A stretch of DNA of 64,000 bases, taken from assembly GCA_023634235.1 (NCBI GenBank), contig JAMKCF010000044.1, positions 248,001 to 312,000 of the forward strand, read 5' to 3'. Origin of the DNA: Pisaster brevispinus (taxonomy: Eukaryota > Echinodermata > Asteroidea > Forcipulatida > Asteriidae). Shown here piece by piece: positions 1 to 10,124 of this stretch. Both the position numbers and the translations under genes were made by a program. A model generated the notes under the pieces. That model worked only from the letters and a program-made list of their open reading frames with translations, had not been told where the DNA came from and made no database searches. Within the stretch, counting starts at the first letter, position 1. Each line of letters opens with the position of its first letter.

Positions 1-29
1 GTTAAAAACTACCCTTGCCTAGGTCAGCT

Positions 30-488
30 TGTGTAAACTAACTAGGGACGATCACACACACATTGTTTAACACCACTAAACCATGTAACGTTGGATGGTT
101 TCAGTTTACCATCGAGAGTAAACTAACTAGGGACGATCACACAGGGTTTAACACCAATAAACCATGTCAAGTGGGCCGGTTTCAGTTTACCATCGAGAGT
201 AAACTAACTAGGGACGACCACACATGGTTTAACACCACTAAACCATGTCAAGTGGGCCGGTTTCAGTTTACCATCGAGAGTAAACTAACTAGGGACGATC
301 ACACAGGGTTTAACACCAATAAACCATGTCAAGTGGGCCGGTTTCAGTTTACCAACGAGAGTAAACTAACTAGGGAAGACCACACATGGTTTAACACCAC
401 TAAACCATGTCAAGTGGGCCGGTTTCAGTTTACCATCGAGAGTAAACTAACTAGGGACGATCACACATGGTTTAACACCACTAAACCA
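30..488. repeat. 81-bp tandem repeat array
   Basis: About five and a half units with a period of exactly 81 bp; GTTTAACACCA recurs near 63, 144, 225, 306, 387 and 468. Because 81 is divisible by 3, the array makes an artefactual ORF (63-572) with a 27-residue period. Units differ at ACAGGGTTTAACACCAATAA versus ACATGGTTTAACACCACTAA and largely alternate, which suggests amplification as a 162-bp dimer. A degenerate unit reaches the left edge, so the array may continue outside the window. Confidence 0.95.
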
Positions 489-583
489 ATTCACCTGATG
501 TCATTATCACAATCATCTTGGTTGCTCCATTCTGGGTGTCAATGTCCTTGTGTTCTGCAGTGTATAGTGTAGTGCTAATTCCA

Positions 584-757
584 GGGCCAATTTAATAAAG
601 CTGCTTGATTTTCTGCTAAGCAAAAAGAAGCAGGATACCCCCAGTCATAAATGGTACATGTGGAATGCTATTTTGGCTGGTCACCTTATTCTTGTAAGCA
701 TGATGTTATTATTCTTAGCTACTTTTTTCGCTTAAGCAGCTCTATGAAATTTGGCCC
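584..757. mobile_element. Hairpin MITE, GGGCCCAATTTC family
   Basis: The ends are inverted: GGGCCAATTTAATAAAGCTG on the left and the complement of CTCTATGAAATTTGGCCC on the right. The interior carries AGCAGGATACC and TTGGCTGGTCACCTTATTC, shared with the copy at 53864-54038. No coding capacity. Related copies lie at 907-1023, 8952-9118, 46243-46496 and 53864-54038. Confidence 0.75.
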
Positions 758-906
758 AGGCGACAGGGCGTTTACATGCTTACCGCACATTTTTACTTCC
801 ATTTTGACTCCCAAAATGTGAGCATGGCCAACAGTAACCATGTGTGACATTGGTAGAAAGGGGTCAATTCATGGGTTAATATAATTCAACCATTCCATCA
901 ACAACA

Positions 907-1023
907 GGACCCAGTTTCGTAACTCTGCTTACCACAGAATTATTTGCTTGTTAACAAATGGCCTATCTTTAAGCACTGTAAGCATGGAATTCTGTAGAAA
1001 GAGGCACCGTGAAATTGGGCCCT
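907..1023. mobile_element. Hairpin MITE, same family, shortened
   Basis: Starts with ACCCAGTTTCGTAACTCTGC and ends with GTGAAATTGGGCCC, the family's inverted ends. The interior AGCACTGTAAGCATGGAATTC resembles the 46.2-kb copy. It is a short derivative with no ORF. Confidence 0.65.
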
Positions 1024-1194
1024 TGGCAAGTGGTAAATGCCCAGTTATGAAAGAAGTATTCAGTTACAATTGAAGGGTGATTACCTCCATGCCCTGGTTT
1101 TTGCCTTGGTGGATCTTGAAATATTCTTGTACAAATTGTTCATTTCTCTCATAGAGGTCCCCTTTTTTACAGAGGAAGAACTGTGTTGCCCTCA

Positions 1195-1435
1195 AGAACA
1201 AAATAGAGGGCTTGTGTGTGTGTGGGTAGGTATTTACATTCAAACCAGGGACCAGGGCTTGAGTTTGAGAAGAAAACCCTAAACACTGCGGGGCTTGTAC
1301 CTCAAAACTTTTACTGGACTAGAAATTTGTTTACAAGTCCAGAACAAAAACGAGAAAAAAAGTTATTTTCACAGTTTAAACTGTTTTTATTTGAACAGAC
1401 ACTGTGAGAAAATTTATCTCATTTGTCTTTTTATC
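1195..1435 (+). repeat. Diverged relative of the 27-36 kb tandem unit
   Basis: The order of landmarks matches the 27-36 kb array: a 'gggcttg...' block, TGC(A/G)GGGCTTG, a block ending CACAGTTTAAACTG, then TTTTTATTTGAACA and CACTGTGAGAA. A second block at 1550-1650, with ACTGGCCTGGGGCCTGCGTTC, matches the array's ACTGGCCTCGGGTCTGCGTTC. The array unit therefore comes from a dispersed repeat. ORFs here are artefacts. Confidence 0.55.
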
Positions 1436-1753
1436 TAGGTAAGTAATTTTCAATACTCAACAGCAGTGAAATATATTTATCAGCCTCAAAGTCAACATTT
1501 GAACATTACTTTAAAAAAAAAGTGTAGTATCAATAATTATTCAATTGAAAAACACAAGACTGCGGGACTTGCCCGGTCTTTAATTTACTGTCCCACAAAG
1601 CTAAAATCACTGGCCTGGGGCCTGCGTTCTAGTGTTAATTTTGAGCCCTGGGGACCTATAACAAAAGAGGACAATAGGGTTCCTGCTTGGGTAAAGATCC
1701 CCAGTTGGAAAGTGTGTATAAAACTAAAGAGGAACAACAGGAAGTTGTGTGTC

Positions 1754-1866
1754 GGGGGGGGGGGGGGGATGGGGGGATGTCTATCCATCATTGGAACCGA
1801 AAACATTAACAACTATTGACTACTTTTTTTGCAGTATTCAGTGCTGTAGGCGAGTCCATGTTGCCC

Positions 1867-1898
<32 letters not shown>
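1754..1898. repeat. Homopolymer G and C runs
   Basis: A run of 15 G at 1754-1768 and a run of 29 C at 1870-1898. Run lengths are likely to be unreliable in any assembly. They create polyglycine and polyproline ORFs on both strands that should be ignored. Confidence 0.9.
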
Positions 1899-2199
1899 GA
1901 GGGGGAGCCCTCCAGCACTAGTCATATTGATTGACACACACCTTTGTATACAACTTGTGTAATATATTCTTAATAACTGTTTTGTGACTACAATTGTCCA
2001 AAAAGTATGAAGTTTAAACTTAACCGAGGAGTTTGAGCTCATATGTTCACCAGTACTTTTTCAGTTGCTTTTAGCAAGACACAATTTCTTTTGTAGCCAT
2101 TTGACAACATTTTGACAAATCAACAGTGTCATTTTAATTGGTTATAATATGTCGGACTATATATAGACTATATATAAATATATTCAATGGTTATAACAT

Positions 2200-2990
2200 A
2201 TAGACTGTTAGGGTGACACATTAAGGCCTGGAGCAGGTTTCACAATAAGCTAAGATTGATCTTTACTGTGTATCAATCTCAGTTGCCCAGCAAAGTGTCG
2301 TAAAACAGATCACTTTCCTTAATTCTTGTCAAAACATCTTAAGATGAATCTAAGTACTTTGTGAAATCAAGATCTGGAATTCTACCTTGAAAAGAACACG
2401 GCCATTTTCATTTTGCAAAGGGCACTCCCAACAATATTAAGGTCTACTGGAAATTTTTAGGCATCAAGGCCAAGACCAGGGCAACACTGAAGGCCTCGCG
2501 CTTTGGGGCCTCTATGAAAAGCCCGGCTCATACTTTCTGTGAATACGATTTCTCAAGAGTTGAGCTGTGCTCTTGCAAAACATTCGCAGCGAAAACAGAG
2601 TTGTGACGCAAACATTTCGAAGTATGAACCAGTCTTAATTCCTGGCATGCACATCTTCGTCCTGTAGTTCAACAACAGTTTAAAGGTTTATTAGTTTAAA
2701 GGGTGTAGTTTAAAGTTTTCTTATCCCAATGTTTTACTATGATTCCATTTATACATGGTTTTGCTTTTTAGCTGTTGACACATTCCAACTTTATTCATTA
2801 AACACGGCACTGTAATTTAAAAAAAAAAGTTCACAAGTTGTCCCGTTTCTTATGAAATTTGATTAATTTATCTTTGTACCAAAGAGGTGTGTTCGTATGG
2901 CTGAACCAATAGAGTGTGGGTTCGATTGTGAGTGTCCTTGAGCTAGGCACTTCCTTGAGCTAGGCACTTGACACTATTGAGTCCTATGAA
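2200..2990. other. Non-coding stretch, no gene seen
   Basis: AT-rich sequence. GGTTTCACAATAAGC near 2238 and CTTTGTGAAATCAAG near 2357 face each other and may be the ends of a small degraded MITE. Around 2900-2975 there is a SINE-like fragment with a B-box (GTGGGTTCGATTG) and a direct repeat of TTGAGCTAGGCACTT. No exon found. Confidence 0.5.
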
Positions 2991-2997
2991 ACATGCT

Positions 2998-3173
2998 AAT
3001 AGACCTTTTGCATTGGCGTCATACAGCCGCAATTTAGAGGTAAACCGATGACGAAACAATGGACATGCACAGTTTTGTATGCGTGGTGCTCAGGATTGAC
3101 CAATGAACAACCTCCATTTGACCTCTAGGTGAGGTCGCCCATCTCAAATGATGTCATGTGCATCAGGTCTATT
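2998..3173. mobile_element. MITE with AATAGACC termini
   Basis: Inverted ends AATAGACCTTTTGCAT and TGCATCAGGTCTATT. A second copy at 9119-9297 shares the interior (GACGAAACAATGGACATG / GATGAAACAATGGAAAATG and TTTGACCTCTA). About 176 bp, non-coding. A TA target duplication is possible but not proven. Confidence 0.7.
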
Positions 3174-3493
3174 ACACTCACTTATGCGAACAGACAGTTT
3201 TGGGGGGATTGTTGCCCCTCTCGCCCCCTGGCTACACTGCTGTACTCTAATTCCGACAGACCTTAACCCTAACCCTTATGTGTAAGAGGGGGGTTATCGA
3301 AAGATTTTTTAATGACTACTTTTCAAGTAAAAATGGTGTATTTTTTTATAGTAAATTTGCTCGCAGGTCTTTTTTATGCACTAGTTTAATTAGTTTGGCT
3401 GAGCTAATTAGTGAACCAAGTTGACCGGGTGCCTACAGATGATGGTTTGGGATAAAAGGAAGACAGTAATGAAAAATTCAGGAATTCAGGATT

Positions 3494-4640
3494 CCGTTCG
3501 CTCTGTCAAAGACGGTCGTTGACAAGGTTTTAAAAAATTTGGTGCTAGTACCAAATTTGTGCCAGCACCATTTGGTGCCGGCACTAAAGTTAGTGCTGAC
3601 TTCAGTCTGGTCTTCTTCATCACAAACAAGGAATCCGCACAAAAAGCAAGTTTGTAAACTAAATGTAGTAAGTTCTCATTCTAAATATCGATATTATTGT
3701 AACTTATAAGCAATCGTTTTAAAGAATGCGATGAGATAATATATTATATATTTAAATGTTAAACATTATTTTGCTGGGGGTTTCTATGACCATAGGAACA
3801 GAACTCTATGCTCTGAAGTCTGATGTCTTTTTGATGATGTCTCGGCTCTTTCACTGGCTGGCTCTGCCAGATTGTTGGTGGCTCATTTAAATTCTACCTA
3901 TTCAAGGTTCTTATTTTTCAAACAGCACATGCACACAGTACACAGTACAGATTTTTTTCCCTAGAGAAAGCCTGCATTTTGAAGAAATCCTTAACTTGGT
4001 ATTTTTAAAACGGCGGACTGGAATAAACAAGTTAAATTTGTTTTTCTATGCCTAAACAGCGAAAGCCTTCGTTTCGAAAATACCCCACTGTGGGTGATTT
4101 CGAAACAGCGGACGAATTAGCAGGTTTTTAGTTCTTTCAAAGCCTGAAGAGGAAAAGCCTGCGTTTCGAAAATACCCGATGTGGGTATTTTCGAAACGGC
4201 GGATCAGAATGACCAGGCTCTTTGGTTTTTTACAAAGCCTGAAGAAGGAAAGCCTGCGTTTCGAAAATACCCACAAGGGTATTTTTGAAACGGCGGACTG
4301 TAATCACCAGGCTTTTAGGTTTTTCAAAGCCTGAAAACGGTAAGCCTGCGTTTCGAACAAACTCTAAAGTGGGTATTTTCGAAACGGTGGACTGGAATTA
4401 CCAGGCTTTAACAAAAAAATTCAAATCCCGAACAGCTACTTTGTGAAACAATTATTTAATCGGGACGCATATGGATTATGATTTGGGATGTACGAAAGAC
4501 ATGCGAGTAGAAACAGTTTAAGATTTGACGATTTTACAGGTTCAGGGTTACGTCGCCCTGTCAATGACGGTCGTTAACAAGGTTTTTTGAATTTTGTGCT
4601 GGCACTAAATGTAGTGCCGACTTCAGTCTGGTCTGTGTGG
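3494..4640. repeat. Direct-repeat pair flanking the hairpin tandem array
   Basis: GACGGTCGTTGACAAGGTTTT with GTGCTGACTTCAGTCTGGTC at 3511-3615 reappears as GACGGTCGTTAACAAGGTTTT with GTGCCGACTTCAGTCTGGTC at 4566-4640. The left copy has an extra GGTGC/GGCAC mini-palindrome. The pair brackets about 1 kb that contains the 94-bp array, so the block could be one mobile unit with degenerate long direct repeats. Confidence 0.55.
3962..4412. repeat. 94-bp tandem repeat with internal hairpins
   Basis: About five units, each starting GAAAGCCTGCGTTTCGAAAA and ending CAAAGCCTGAAGA. Each contains an inverted pair, TTTCGAAAATACCC and GGGTATTTTCGAAA, that can fold into a hairpin with a loop of a few bases. 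The first unit is the most degraded. The ORF on the minus strand (4052-4276) follows the repeat and is not a gene. Confidence 0.85.
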
Positions 4641-4774
4641 GCCTTTGTAGACAGAATCACAGACCGCAGATCGACACCTGCCGTAGATTTTCAACTTTAA
4701 AAATTTATAATGATCCGTCTGGAATCCTTTATTGACATTAAATACATGTTAAGCATAAAGTATTGTTGTAAGTC

Positions 4775-4933
4775 ATGGGCAAACAGAATAAAGGCAGGCC
4801 TGCCAAGCGGTATGAAACCAATGGAAAGAAAGACGCCGACGTTAAACCAAAACAAATTTATGACAGTGGAATGGAAATCAGGAATGGAGTCGGATATGGA
4901 GACGGACACGGTTGCTCCCACACAGAGAGACAG
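4775..4933 (+). CDS. Candidate first coding exon, unknown protein
   Basis: An ATG opens 53 codons (start MGKQNKGRPAKRYETNGKK) that run to CAG followed by GTAAAA, a plausible donor. The peptide is lysine-rich at the start and Gly/His/Tyr-rich at the end. It resembles no family I can name. It sits just after the 3.5-4.6 kb repeat block and upstream of the DDX54 exons, but nothing links it to them. It is a candidate on composition and the donor alone; a chance ORF is quite possible. Confidence 0.3.
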
Positions 4934-4999
4934 GTAAAATGATATCACCAGCACTGGGTACTATTTATTAATTATTCCTACAATGACCAGTGGTCATAC

Positions 5000-6250
5000 A
5001 CATAACATATACATAATTAGTATTTAGGCAGTGTACATATGTGAAAGATTAAGAACAATCGTATTCAGCTAACCCGTTTTTAACCAGCTTTCACTTTTAT
5101 TATAATTATATAAAAATACTAAAATAGTAATTAATTAGTATTTTAAAAAAGACCCCAAGCATACCGGGCCGGCTAACTGGGGCGCTGTATTCCTTTAAAA
5201 AATGTTTTTAACAACTTCGGTAGTTCGATGGAAGATGTCAAAAATTTGTTGAAGAGATATACTTGCAATTAATGACTGAACAGTGGATGTCAAATGTTCA
5301 TGACCTTAGTTAGCTATGGCCTAAGTCGCCCCTAGCAAAGCCACCCCCTGACGACAGAGTCGCCCCCAACAAAGCTGCCCTGTGTAAAAGTTTGAGTGAT
5401 AAAGTCATTTTACAAAGTGACTGTGCAATTTTTTTTTTAGGCCTGACGTTTAAACTTTTGTTTTGAGTCTTTCATGAAGGCTTTTGCTTTAGCTTCCAAG
5501 AGAGGCTCCAAGTTTAATCTGCTAGAGTTGTTAACAAGTTGGTAACAAACAATGGGGTGCCTACCCTTATTTAAAAGTAAATAATAAACAAGTTTAAAAA
5601 AAGGTAAAAAATTTAATGAAAATTTAAACACAAACTATGTTCCGTGAACGTACACCAAAACCAAGTAATACATTTGATTGCAACCTTTGTGGGAGGGGGT
5701 CTACCGGTGTTGGATGGTAAAATTGAAATGTTTCTTGTTTTGTATCACTTTAAAAGCCCCGAGGGACTTCATCATCCAGGAGATCTTAAACAGGACCATT
5801 CCACATATCTTAGATGGGGGGGTTAGTTCCCAGAGTTGTGTAAAAAAAAATTATGGGCTGTGAAATGTTTTCCTTGCATACAAATGTACACAAAATCTGG
5901 TATACCAGCGCACATAAGCACAGAGCTACACAGATCTAACCCTCTGATAAGTGAAACAATCTGTTCAGCTGTCTGTTCTCTGTAACAGGCTTGGCTTGTC
6001 AACTGGTTGTTGAAGGCCACCACTCAATCAGTGCAATGAATTGAGCAATTTTTAGCCAATAGGGCGAAGCGTTTTTTCTGCCAATCACACAAAATTTGGG
6101 GATGCAAAAGCAAAGGCCCTTAGTTCTGGCAACAAGTACTTTCAGGACTCCTTGGAAAGATGACTGAAAACAACAAAAGAAGTAAATAAAGTAAATACAC
6201 ATTTCCTATCACCCCAAAACATTGTGGCTTATTACTTGATATTTATGATT
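5000..6250. other. Intergenic sequence, no gene recognised
   Basis: AT-rich with short ORFs only. At 5309-5375 there is a short GTCGCCCC(C/T)AGCAAAG repeat that is the reverse complement of the GGGGGCGACTTT repeats at 6534-6625. Nothing looks like an exon with both splice sites. Confidence 0.5.
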
Positions 6251-6259
6251 AAAAAGTTG

Positions 6260-6511
6260 CATCCCCTTAAGGTGATCCCATGGGTGCCGCTTCCCAGGTT
6301 GTATCGTAAACTTGAGTCTGATCCCTGGCTGCACGGCAGCTAACAGTTGAATGGCTTCTGACTGGCACCCTCGAACAAAGATATTGACTAATAGGGAGAC
6401 CGCCAACATAGGGCTGGATAGCTCAGTTGGTAGAGCACCGGTACGTTAATCTGGAGGTCGTTGGTTCAAGTCCCGCTCCAGTCAATTTTTCTTTGTTCAA
6501 ACCCAAATTAC
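6260..6511 (+). repeat. tRNA-like dispersed repeat (SINE-type), copy 1
   Basis: Positions 6412-6484 resemble a tRNA: 7-bp acceptor stem GGCTGGA/TCCAGTC with one G-T pair, A-box TAGCTCAGTTGG, B-box GGTTCAAGTCC. The anticodon stem is imperfect and the loop lacks U33, so it is a degenerate tRNA-like element rather than a working tRNA. The 150 bp upstream and the tail CAATTTTTCTTTGTTCA are shared with copies at 7690-7945 and 63541-63650, so the repeat unit includes them. Confidence 0.75.
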
Positions 6512-6533
6512 CCCAATAAAGTAGCGAATAAAG

Positions 6534-6625
6534 TAGGGGGCGACTTTTTCGGTGGGCGACTCTATCATTTTACGACTTTGCTAGGGGGCGACTTTATAGT
6601 GGGCGACTTTTCTGGGGGGCGAGAT
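6534..6625 (+). repeat. Short GGGCGACTTT tandem repeats
   Basis: Five imperfect copies of GGG(G)GCGACTTT-like units separated by 15-20 bp. A complementary set lies at 5309-5375. Function unknown. Confidence 0.6.
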
Positions 6626-6957
6626 GACTGGTTTCCAAGAGTGTTATGGCTCTTTTTAACATAGGTCTTGTCATACTCATAGTCGTAATGGTGACTATGA
6701 TAATACCAAAGTCAAAAGAGAGCCATAACAACAGTCCAAAAGTTTGGCTACAGTACATGTACATCATAAATTTTCATGTCATACAAGTTGCTGCTGATAC
6801 ATACACAGTTTACCGAAGTTACAATAATTGAAAAACTGCCAATGGACAGCATGTTCTATGTACAAACTATTTAGTTTTTCAGTGAAACTCAAAATATCAT
6901 AATTGTGTACAACACTAGTCAACAGTAGAGAATTCAAATTCTTGTTCTTACCCCCAG

Positions 6958-7084
6958 CCTGGAAGAGTGTCCATTGGTTTTCCCAAGCTAGATGGTTACA
7001 CTTCAGATGCAGAGCCCGATACAAGAGAACTTGTTAAACAGATGAACAGGAAGAAGAAGAAGTCTGGAGGTTTCCAGTCAATAG
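6958..7084 (+). pseudogene. DDX54: DDX54 exon: N-terminal region before the Q motif
   Basis: Acceptor TTCTTACCCCCAG and donor GTGAGA frame an open exon starting [17 protein letters not shown] and ending [11 protein letters not shown] with a split Gly codon. The EPDTREL and [10 protein letters not shown] blocks are diagnostic of DDX54 among DEAD-box proteins. This exon itself looks intact. The true 5' exons are not seen upstream. Confidence 0.88.
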
Positions 7085-7600
7085 GTGAGACATTTCTTTC
7101 TTAAATGTAGGGTCGCTGATTGGTTTTTGTCATCGTAATGCTAATTTACAGGCAACATTTTAACGAAAGATACAATAAAAGTTACATGTGAAATTTTCAG
7201 CTGAACACAGTGTCTATTTGCTTAGAAATTAAAAAAAAAAAACTGTCACTGTATTTGATGTCGAATCCATCCTTGTTTAGCAAGGTGACAGCGGGTACCA
7301 ACTACTAATCGCATCTCTTGCTGCAGCATTCGTGAACAGACACCAACCCTCAGAAATCTGAGAAATGATTCATAGTGTGGATTTTGTCAACAAACTTTGT
7401 CAACAAACAAATTTTGGGCTACTGATACGGCTAAGGCTGGATTGCAGCGTCATCATGCATTGAAGTAGAGGGCGTTTTTAGCAGAACACTTAGCAACAGT
7501 CGTAGCCGTAGCTGTAGCAACCTATTCAGTTAGGGTCTTATCCACATTTTGTGATGAGAGGTCAAATATTAATTGTTGGAGCTGATTGTGTCTTTGTAAG

Positions 7601-7662
7601 TTTAAGTAATCCAGTGTTTAACGGAATTATGAAGAAAGGTTACAAGATTCCAACACCAATCC
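7601..7662 (+). pseudogene. DDX54: DDX54 exon: Q-motif region, 3' end broken
   Basis: Encodes LSNPVFNGIMKKGYKIPTPIQ, the Q motif that contacts adenine in DEAD-box helicases. The 5' border needs one extra base to stay in phase with the previous exon. On the 3' side, homology stops just after PTPIQ, the frame ends SSKG-stop, and there is no GT donor. The coding sequence that should follow (KTIP..., then Walker A) is missing. Confidence 0.82.
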
Positions 7663-7689
7663 AGAGTTCTAAAGGTTAGTCATCCCCTA

Positions 7690-7945
7690 ATAAGGTGATC
7701 CCTCTCCTTAGAGCTTCCAAGGTTGTATTGAAATTTGGGTGTGATCCCTGGCTTTATGGCAGTTACAGGTTGAATGGCCTCTGACTGGCACCCCTAAACA
7801 AAGATATTGTCAAATTAGGGAGACCACCAATATCAGGGCTACGTAGCTCAGTTGGTCCAGCGCCGACACATTAATTCAGAGGTCACAAGTTCAAGGCCTG
7901 AGCCCCTAGTCAATTTTTCTTTGTTCAGACCCAAATTATTGTAAA
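7690..7945 (+). repeat. tRNA-like dispersed repeat, copy 2
   Basis: Parallels 6260-6511 over its length: GGTGATCCC..., GATCCCTGGCT, GAATGGCCTCTGACTGGCACCC, GGGAGACCACCAA, then the tRNA-like part (A-box TAGCTCAGTTGG, B-box-like AGTTCAAGGCC) and tail CAATTTTTCTTTGTTCA. It lies where DDX54 catalytic exons would be expected. Confidence 0.75.
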
Positions 7946-8850
7946 TGAATTCATCACATGATATCATGCTGGAGGCTGGCATACATGTAGTGCATCTATC
8001 TTTCCAAACCGCAGCGGATGATATCAAAATGGTCAGACAGTAGGAGGGTTGACTGTGTACTGTGTACAACCATTCATTGCATGATATCATAATTCAGGCT
8101 GGTGTAGTTTATTTATCATTCCAAACCACAATGGATGACATTTTACCTTCAGTGTGTAGTAGGTTTTCATTATAAAGAAAATCAGCAAAAATGTTGTTGA
8201 GTTTAGCAAGGCTGGACTGAACGACCCAACCCTCATACGGCTTGACGTGGAGACGAAGATATCAGATCAACTCAAGGTATGAAAATCATTTGTGTCTTGG
8301 GGCAAAAGTGCTCAGTGCAAAAATCGTTATATCTTAGTGTGTACTTGTATTGTGTGTACATTTGGGTTACTTTAAGCAAGGTACAACGTTTTGACAATTC
8401 AAACTCACGTATAACGTAAATGCTCTTTTAGTTTTTGCACTAACACGACTGTTTGTTCTTCCTCTGTTGGTATCATTTTCCAGCAAGCTTACTGACCATT
8501 TTACAACCATTCAACTGCTTGGGTTATGTAGTGTATGGTGGCACAACTCTGCACTGAACGAACTGTGTACATTTGTGTACCACATGATTTCATATTGCAG
8601 GCTGACATATCTATCATTCAAAACTACAGCGGATGATATTGAATGGTCCAAGAGTAGAAGGGTTGACTGTCTTCTGTGTTCTGTGTTCTTTGTTCTGTGT
8701 TTGCTTTCATCACATGATATCAGACATATTACAGGCAGTCTTGGTGCATCTATCATTCCAAACTATAGTGGATGATGATGATAAATGGTCAAACAGTAAG
8801 AGGGTTGAATGTGTACTGAGTAGATGCATTCATCACAGGATGTCACATTG
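7945..8850. repeat. 122-126 bp tandem repeat flanking a DDX54 exon
   Basis: Units read CATCACATGATATCA..., GCATCTATC(T/A)TTCCAAAC, GCGGATGATAT..., GGTC...AGTA(G/A)GAGGGTTGA(C/A)TGTGTACTG. Copies start near 7945, 8070 (truncated), 8578 and 8706. The array is split by the DDX54 exon at 8186-8276. Short ORFs on both strands here come from the repeat. Confidence 0.8.
8186..8276 (+). pseudogene. DDX54: DDX54 exon: inter-domain segment
   Basis: Encodes [20 protein letters not shown] and on to SDQLK, matching the DDX54 segment between motif III (SAT) and the second RecA domain. Begins after AAAATCAG and ends CTCAAG/GTATGA. Open and well conserved, yet embedded in a 122-bp repeat array and separated from the Q-motif exon by too little DNA for the missing exons. 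Confidence 0.85.
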
Positions 8851-8951
8851 AAAAACCCAGTTGCAATATTTTTAAAAGGTGTAGTCCTCGTTGTTTCTGG
8901 CATGGTTTCAAATAAATGAACCTTGAATCTTGAACCTCTTCTTTAAAGACC

Positions 8952-9118
8952 TTGGCCCAATTTCATAAAGCAACTTTCTATGCTTAGCAAAAAATGAGTG
9001 GGGCACCAGTCACAACAATATAAACTTAATGGATTTTTTGCTTGTAACCAGTTTTTGCTAAGCATTGTTTTTTTGTGCTTGGGAAGTTTTTACATTACAA
9101 GTTTTATGAAATTGGGCT
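8952..9118. mobile_element. Hairpin MITE, GGGCCCAATTTC family
   Basis: Starts TTGGCCCAATTTCATAAAGC and ends TTTTATGAAATTGGGCT, with a partly inverted interior (TGCTTAGCAAAAA / TTTTTGCTAAGCA). It abuts the AATAGACC-family MITE at 9119, whose left end it seems to have replaced. Confidence 0.75.
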
Positions 9119-9297
9119 CTTATGAATTGACGTCATCCAGCCGCCTTCTTAGCGGTAAGCCAATGATGAAACAATGGAAAATGTACAGATTTGTACGTGC
9201 GACACACATGACTGGCCAATGAGCAACGTGCTTTTGACCTCTACATGTAGGTGAGGGACCCCACTCAAATAACGTCATATGCATAAGGTCTATTACA
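9119..9297. mobile_element. AATAGACC-family MITE, second copy
   Basis: Shares GACGTCATCCAGCCGC, GATGAAACAATGGAAAATG, ATGACTGGCCAATGAGCAAC and right end GCATAAGGTCTATT with 2998-3173. The left terminal bases are lost at the junction with the neighbouring MITE. Confidence 0.65.
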
Positions 9298-9364
9298 ACA
9301 TGTTATACTAATTTGGGGGGCTAATCATCTTCACTCGCAGCTGATAAGCTGATTTGCCAAAGAC

Positions 9365-9640
9365 GCGTCTACAACGTGTTCGAGCCCCAGGCACGCAAGT
9401 GCACCCTTTGGCAGCCTGCTACATGGACCTATAAAATGACCACAAAGCACAGCCAGAGATTGAAAGTGGTAGAATTTTCTGGAAGGAAGAAAACTGGGCC
9501 CAGAGAAAAACTCTTGGTGTCATAGGAGAGAACCATCGCACAACTCCAGTCATATATGGCCTTAGCCTGGGATCAAACCAGGGCCACACTGGTGAGAGGC
9601 GAGCGCTCTCCGCACTAGCCACCCATGCCGCTCATTAACA
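9365..9640 (-). mobile_element. tRNA-derived SINE, minus strand
   Basis: On the minus strand the head reads TGGGTGGCTAGTGCGGAGAG (A-box-like), then CCTGGTTTGATCCCAGG (B-box), followed by a body CGATGGTTCTCTCCTATGACACC. A plus-strand partial copy of the body is at 63010-63112. The overlapping minus-strand ORF is not a gene. Confidence 0.65.
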
Positions 9641-9662
9641 TGACCTCATTTGATCCTTTCAG

Positions 9663-9791
9663 AGCTCCTTCTTCCTGAGACAGTCTGATAAGACAGCCAC
9701 CCTGCTGTACCTTCTACTGGAGGTGGTCAAACCAGACGATCTGACTGTCGTCTTCATGGCAACCAAACACCATGTGGAATATGTGAAAGAG
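9663..9791 (+). pseudogene. DDX54: DDX54 exon: RecA2 motif IV region
   Basis: Acceptor CCTTTCAG and donor GTGAGG surround an open exon [20 protein letters not shown] then [20 protein letters not shown]. VVFxATKHH is the DDX54 form of motif IV. The exon looks intact. Confidence 0.87.
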
Positions 9792-9879
9792 GTGAGGAAT
9801 CACTGTACACCGCAAACACTGAATGAAATATGAGCACTGCGAGGCAAAACTAGCCCTCCCTCTATCGGTAGTGGCTTGT

Positions 9880-10030
9880 CTTGACGTACCGAGCGCTCTA
9901 GAGCAGTTCTGGGGTTGGCAGAGTGTGGGTTTGATTCCCAGTCATGGCACTTGTGTCCTTCAGCAAGGCAGTTAACCATAGTTGTTATCTCTTAGCCCAG
10001 GCGTGTAAATGGGAACGTGAATAAAAATGG
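9880..10030 (+). mobile_element. tRNA-derived SINE fragment
   Basis: TACCGAGCGCTCTAGAGCA (A-box-like), GGGTTTGATTCCCAGTC (B-box) and the body GTGTCCTTCAGCAAGGCAGTTAACC mark a diverged plus-strand SINE. It ends near 10030 without a clear tail. Confidence 0.55.
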
Positions 10031-10124
10031 TGCAAAAAAGTTGGAAAACCACAGTGTGTAGAGACAGTTGTTTGCCGTTTTTGTTTTTTATAGAACTTCT
10101 AGAAAATTAGGCAAATTTATTAAT

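Noticed and set aside
63..572. 169-codon ORF with 27-residue repeats as a protein gene
   Set aside because: The frame coincides with the 81-bp satellite, and the sequence beyond it has no features. Kept only as a low-interest check.
1585..2042. Polyproline/polyglycine ORFs
   Set aside because: Produced by G and C homopolymer runs.
3264..3281. Interstitial telomere repeat (AACCCTAACCCT)
   Set aside because: Only about two units; expected by chance.
6412..6484. Functional tRNA gene
   Set aside because: The acceptor stem and A and B boxes are good, but the anticodon stem is mismatched and U33 is lacking. The sequence is part of a repeat present three times with shared flanks.
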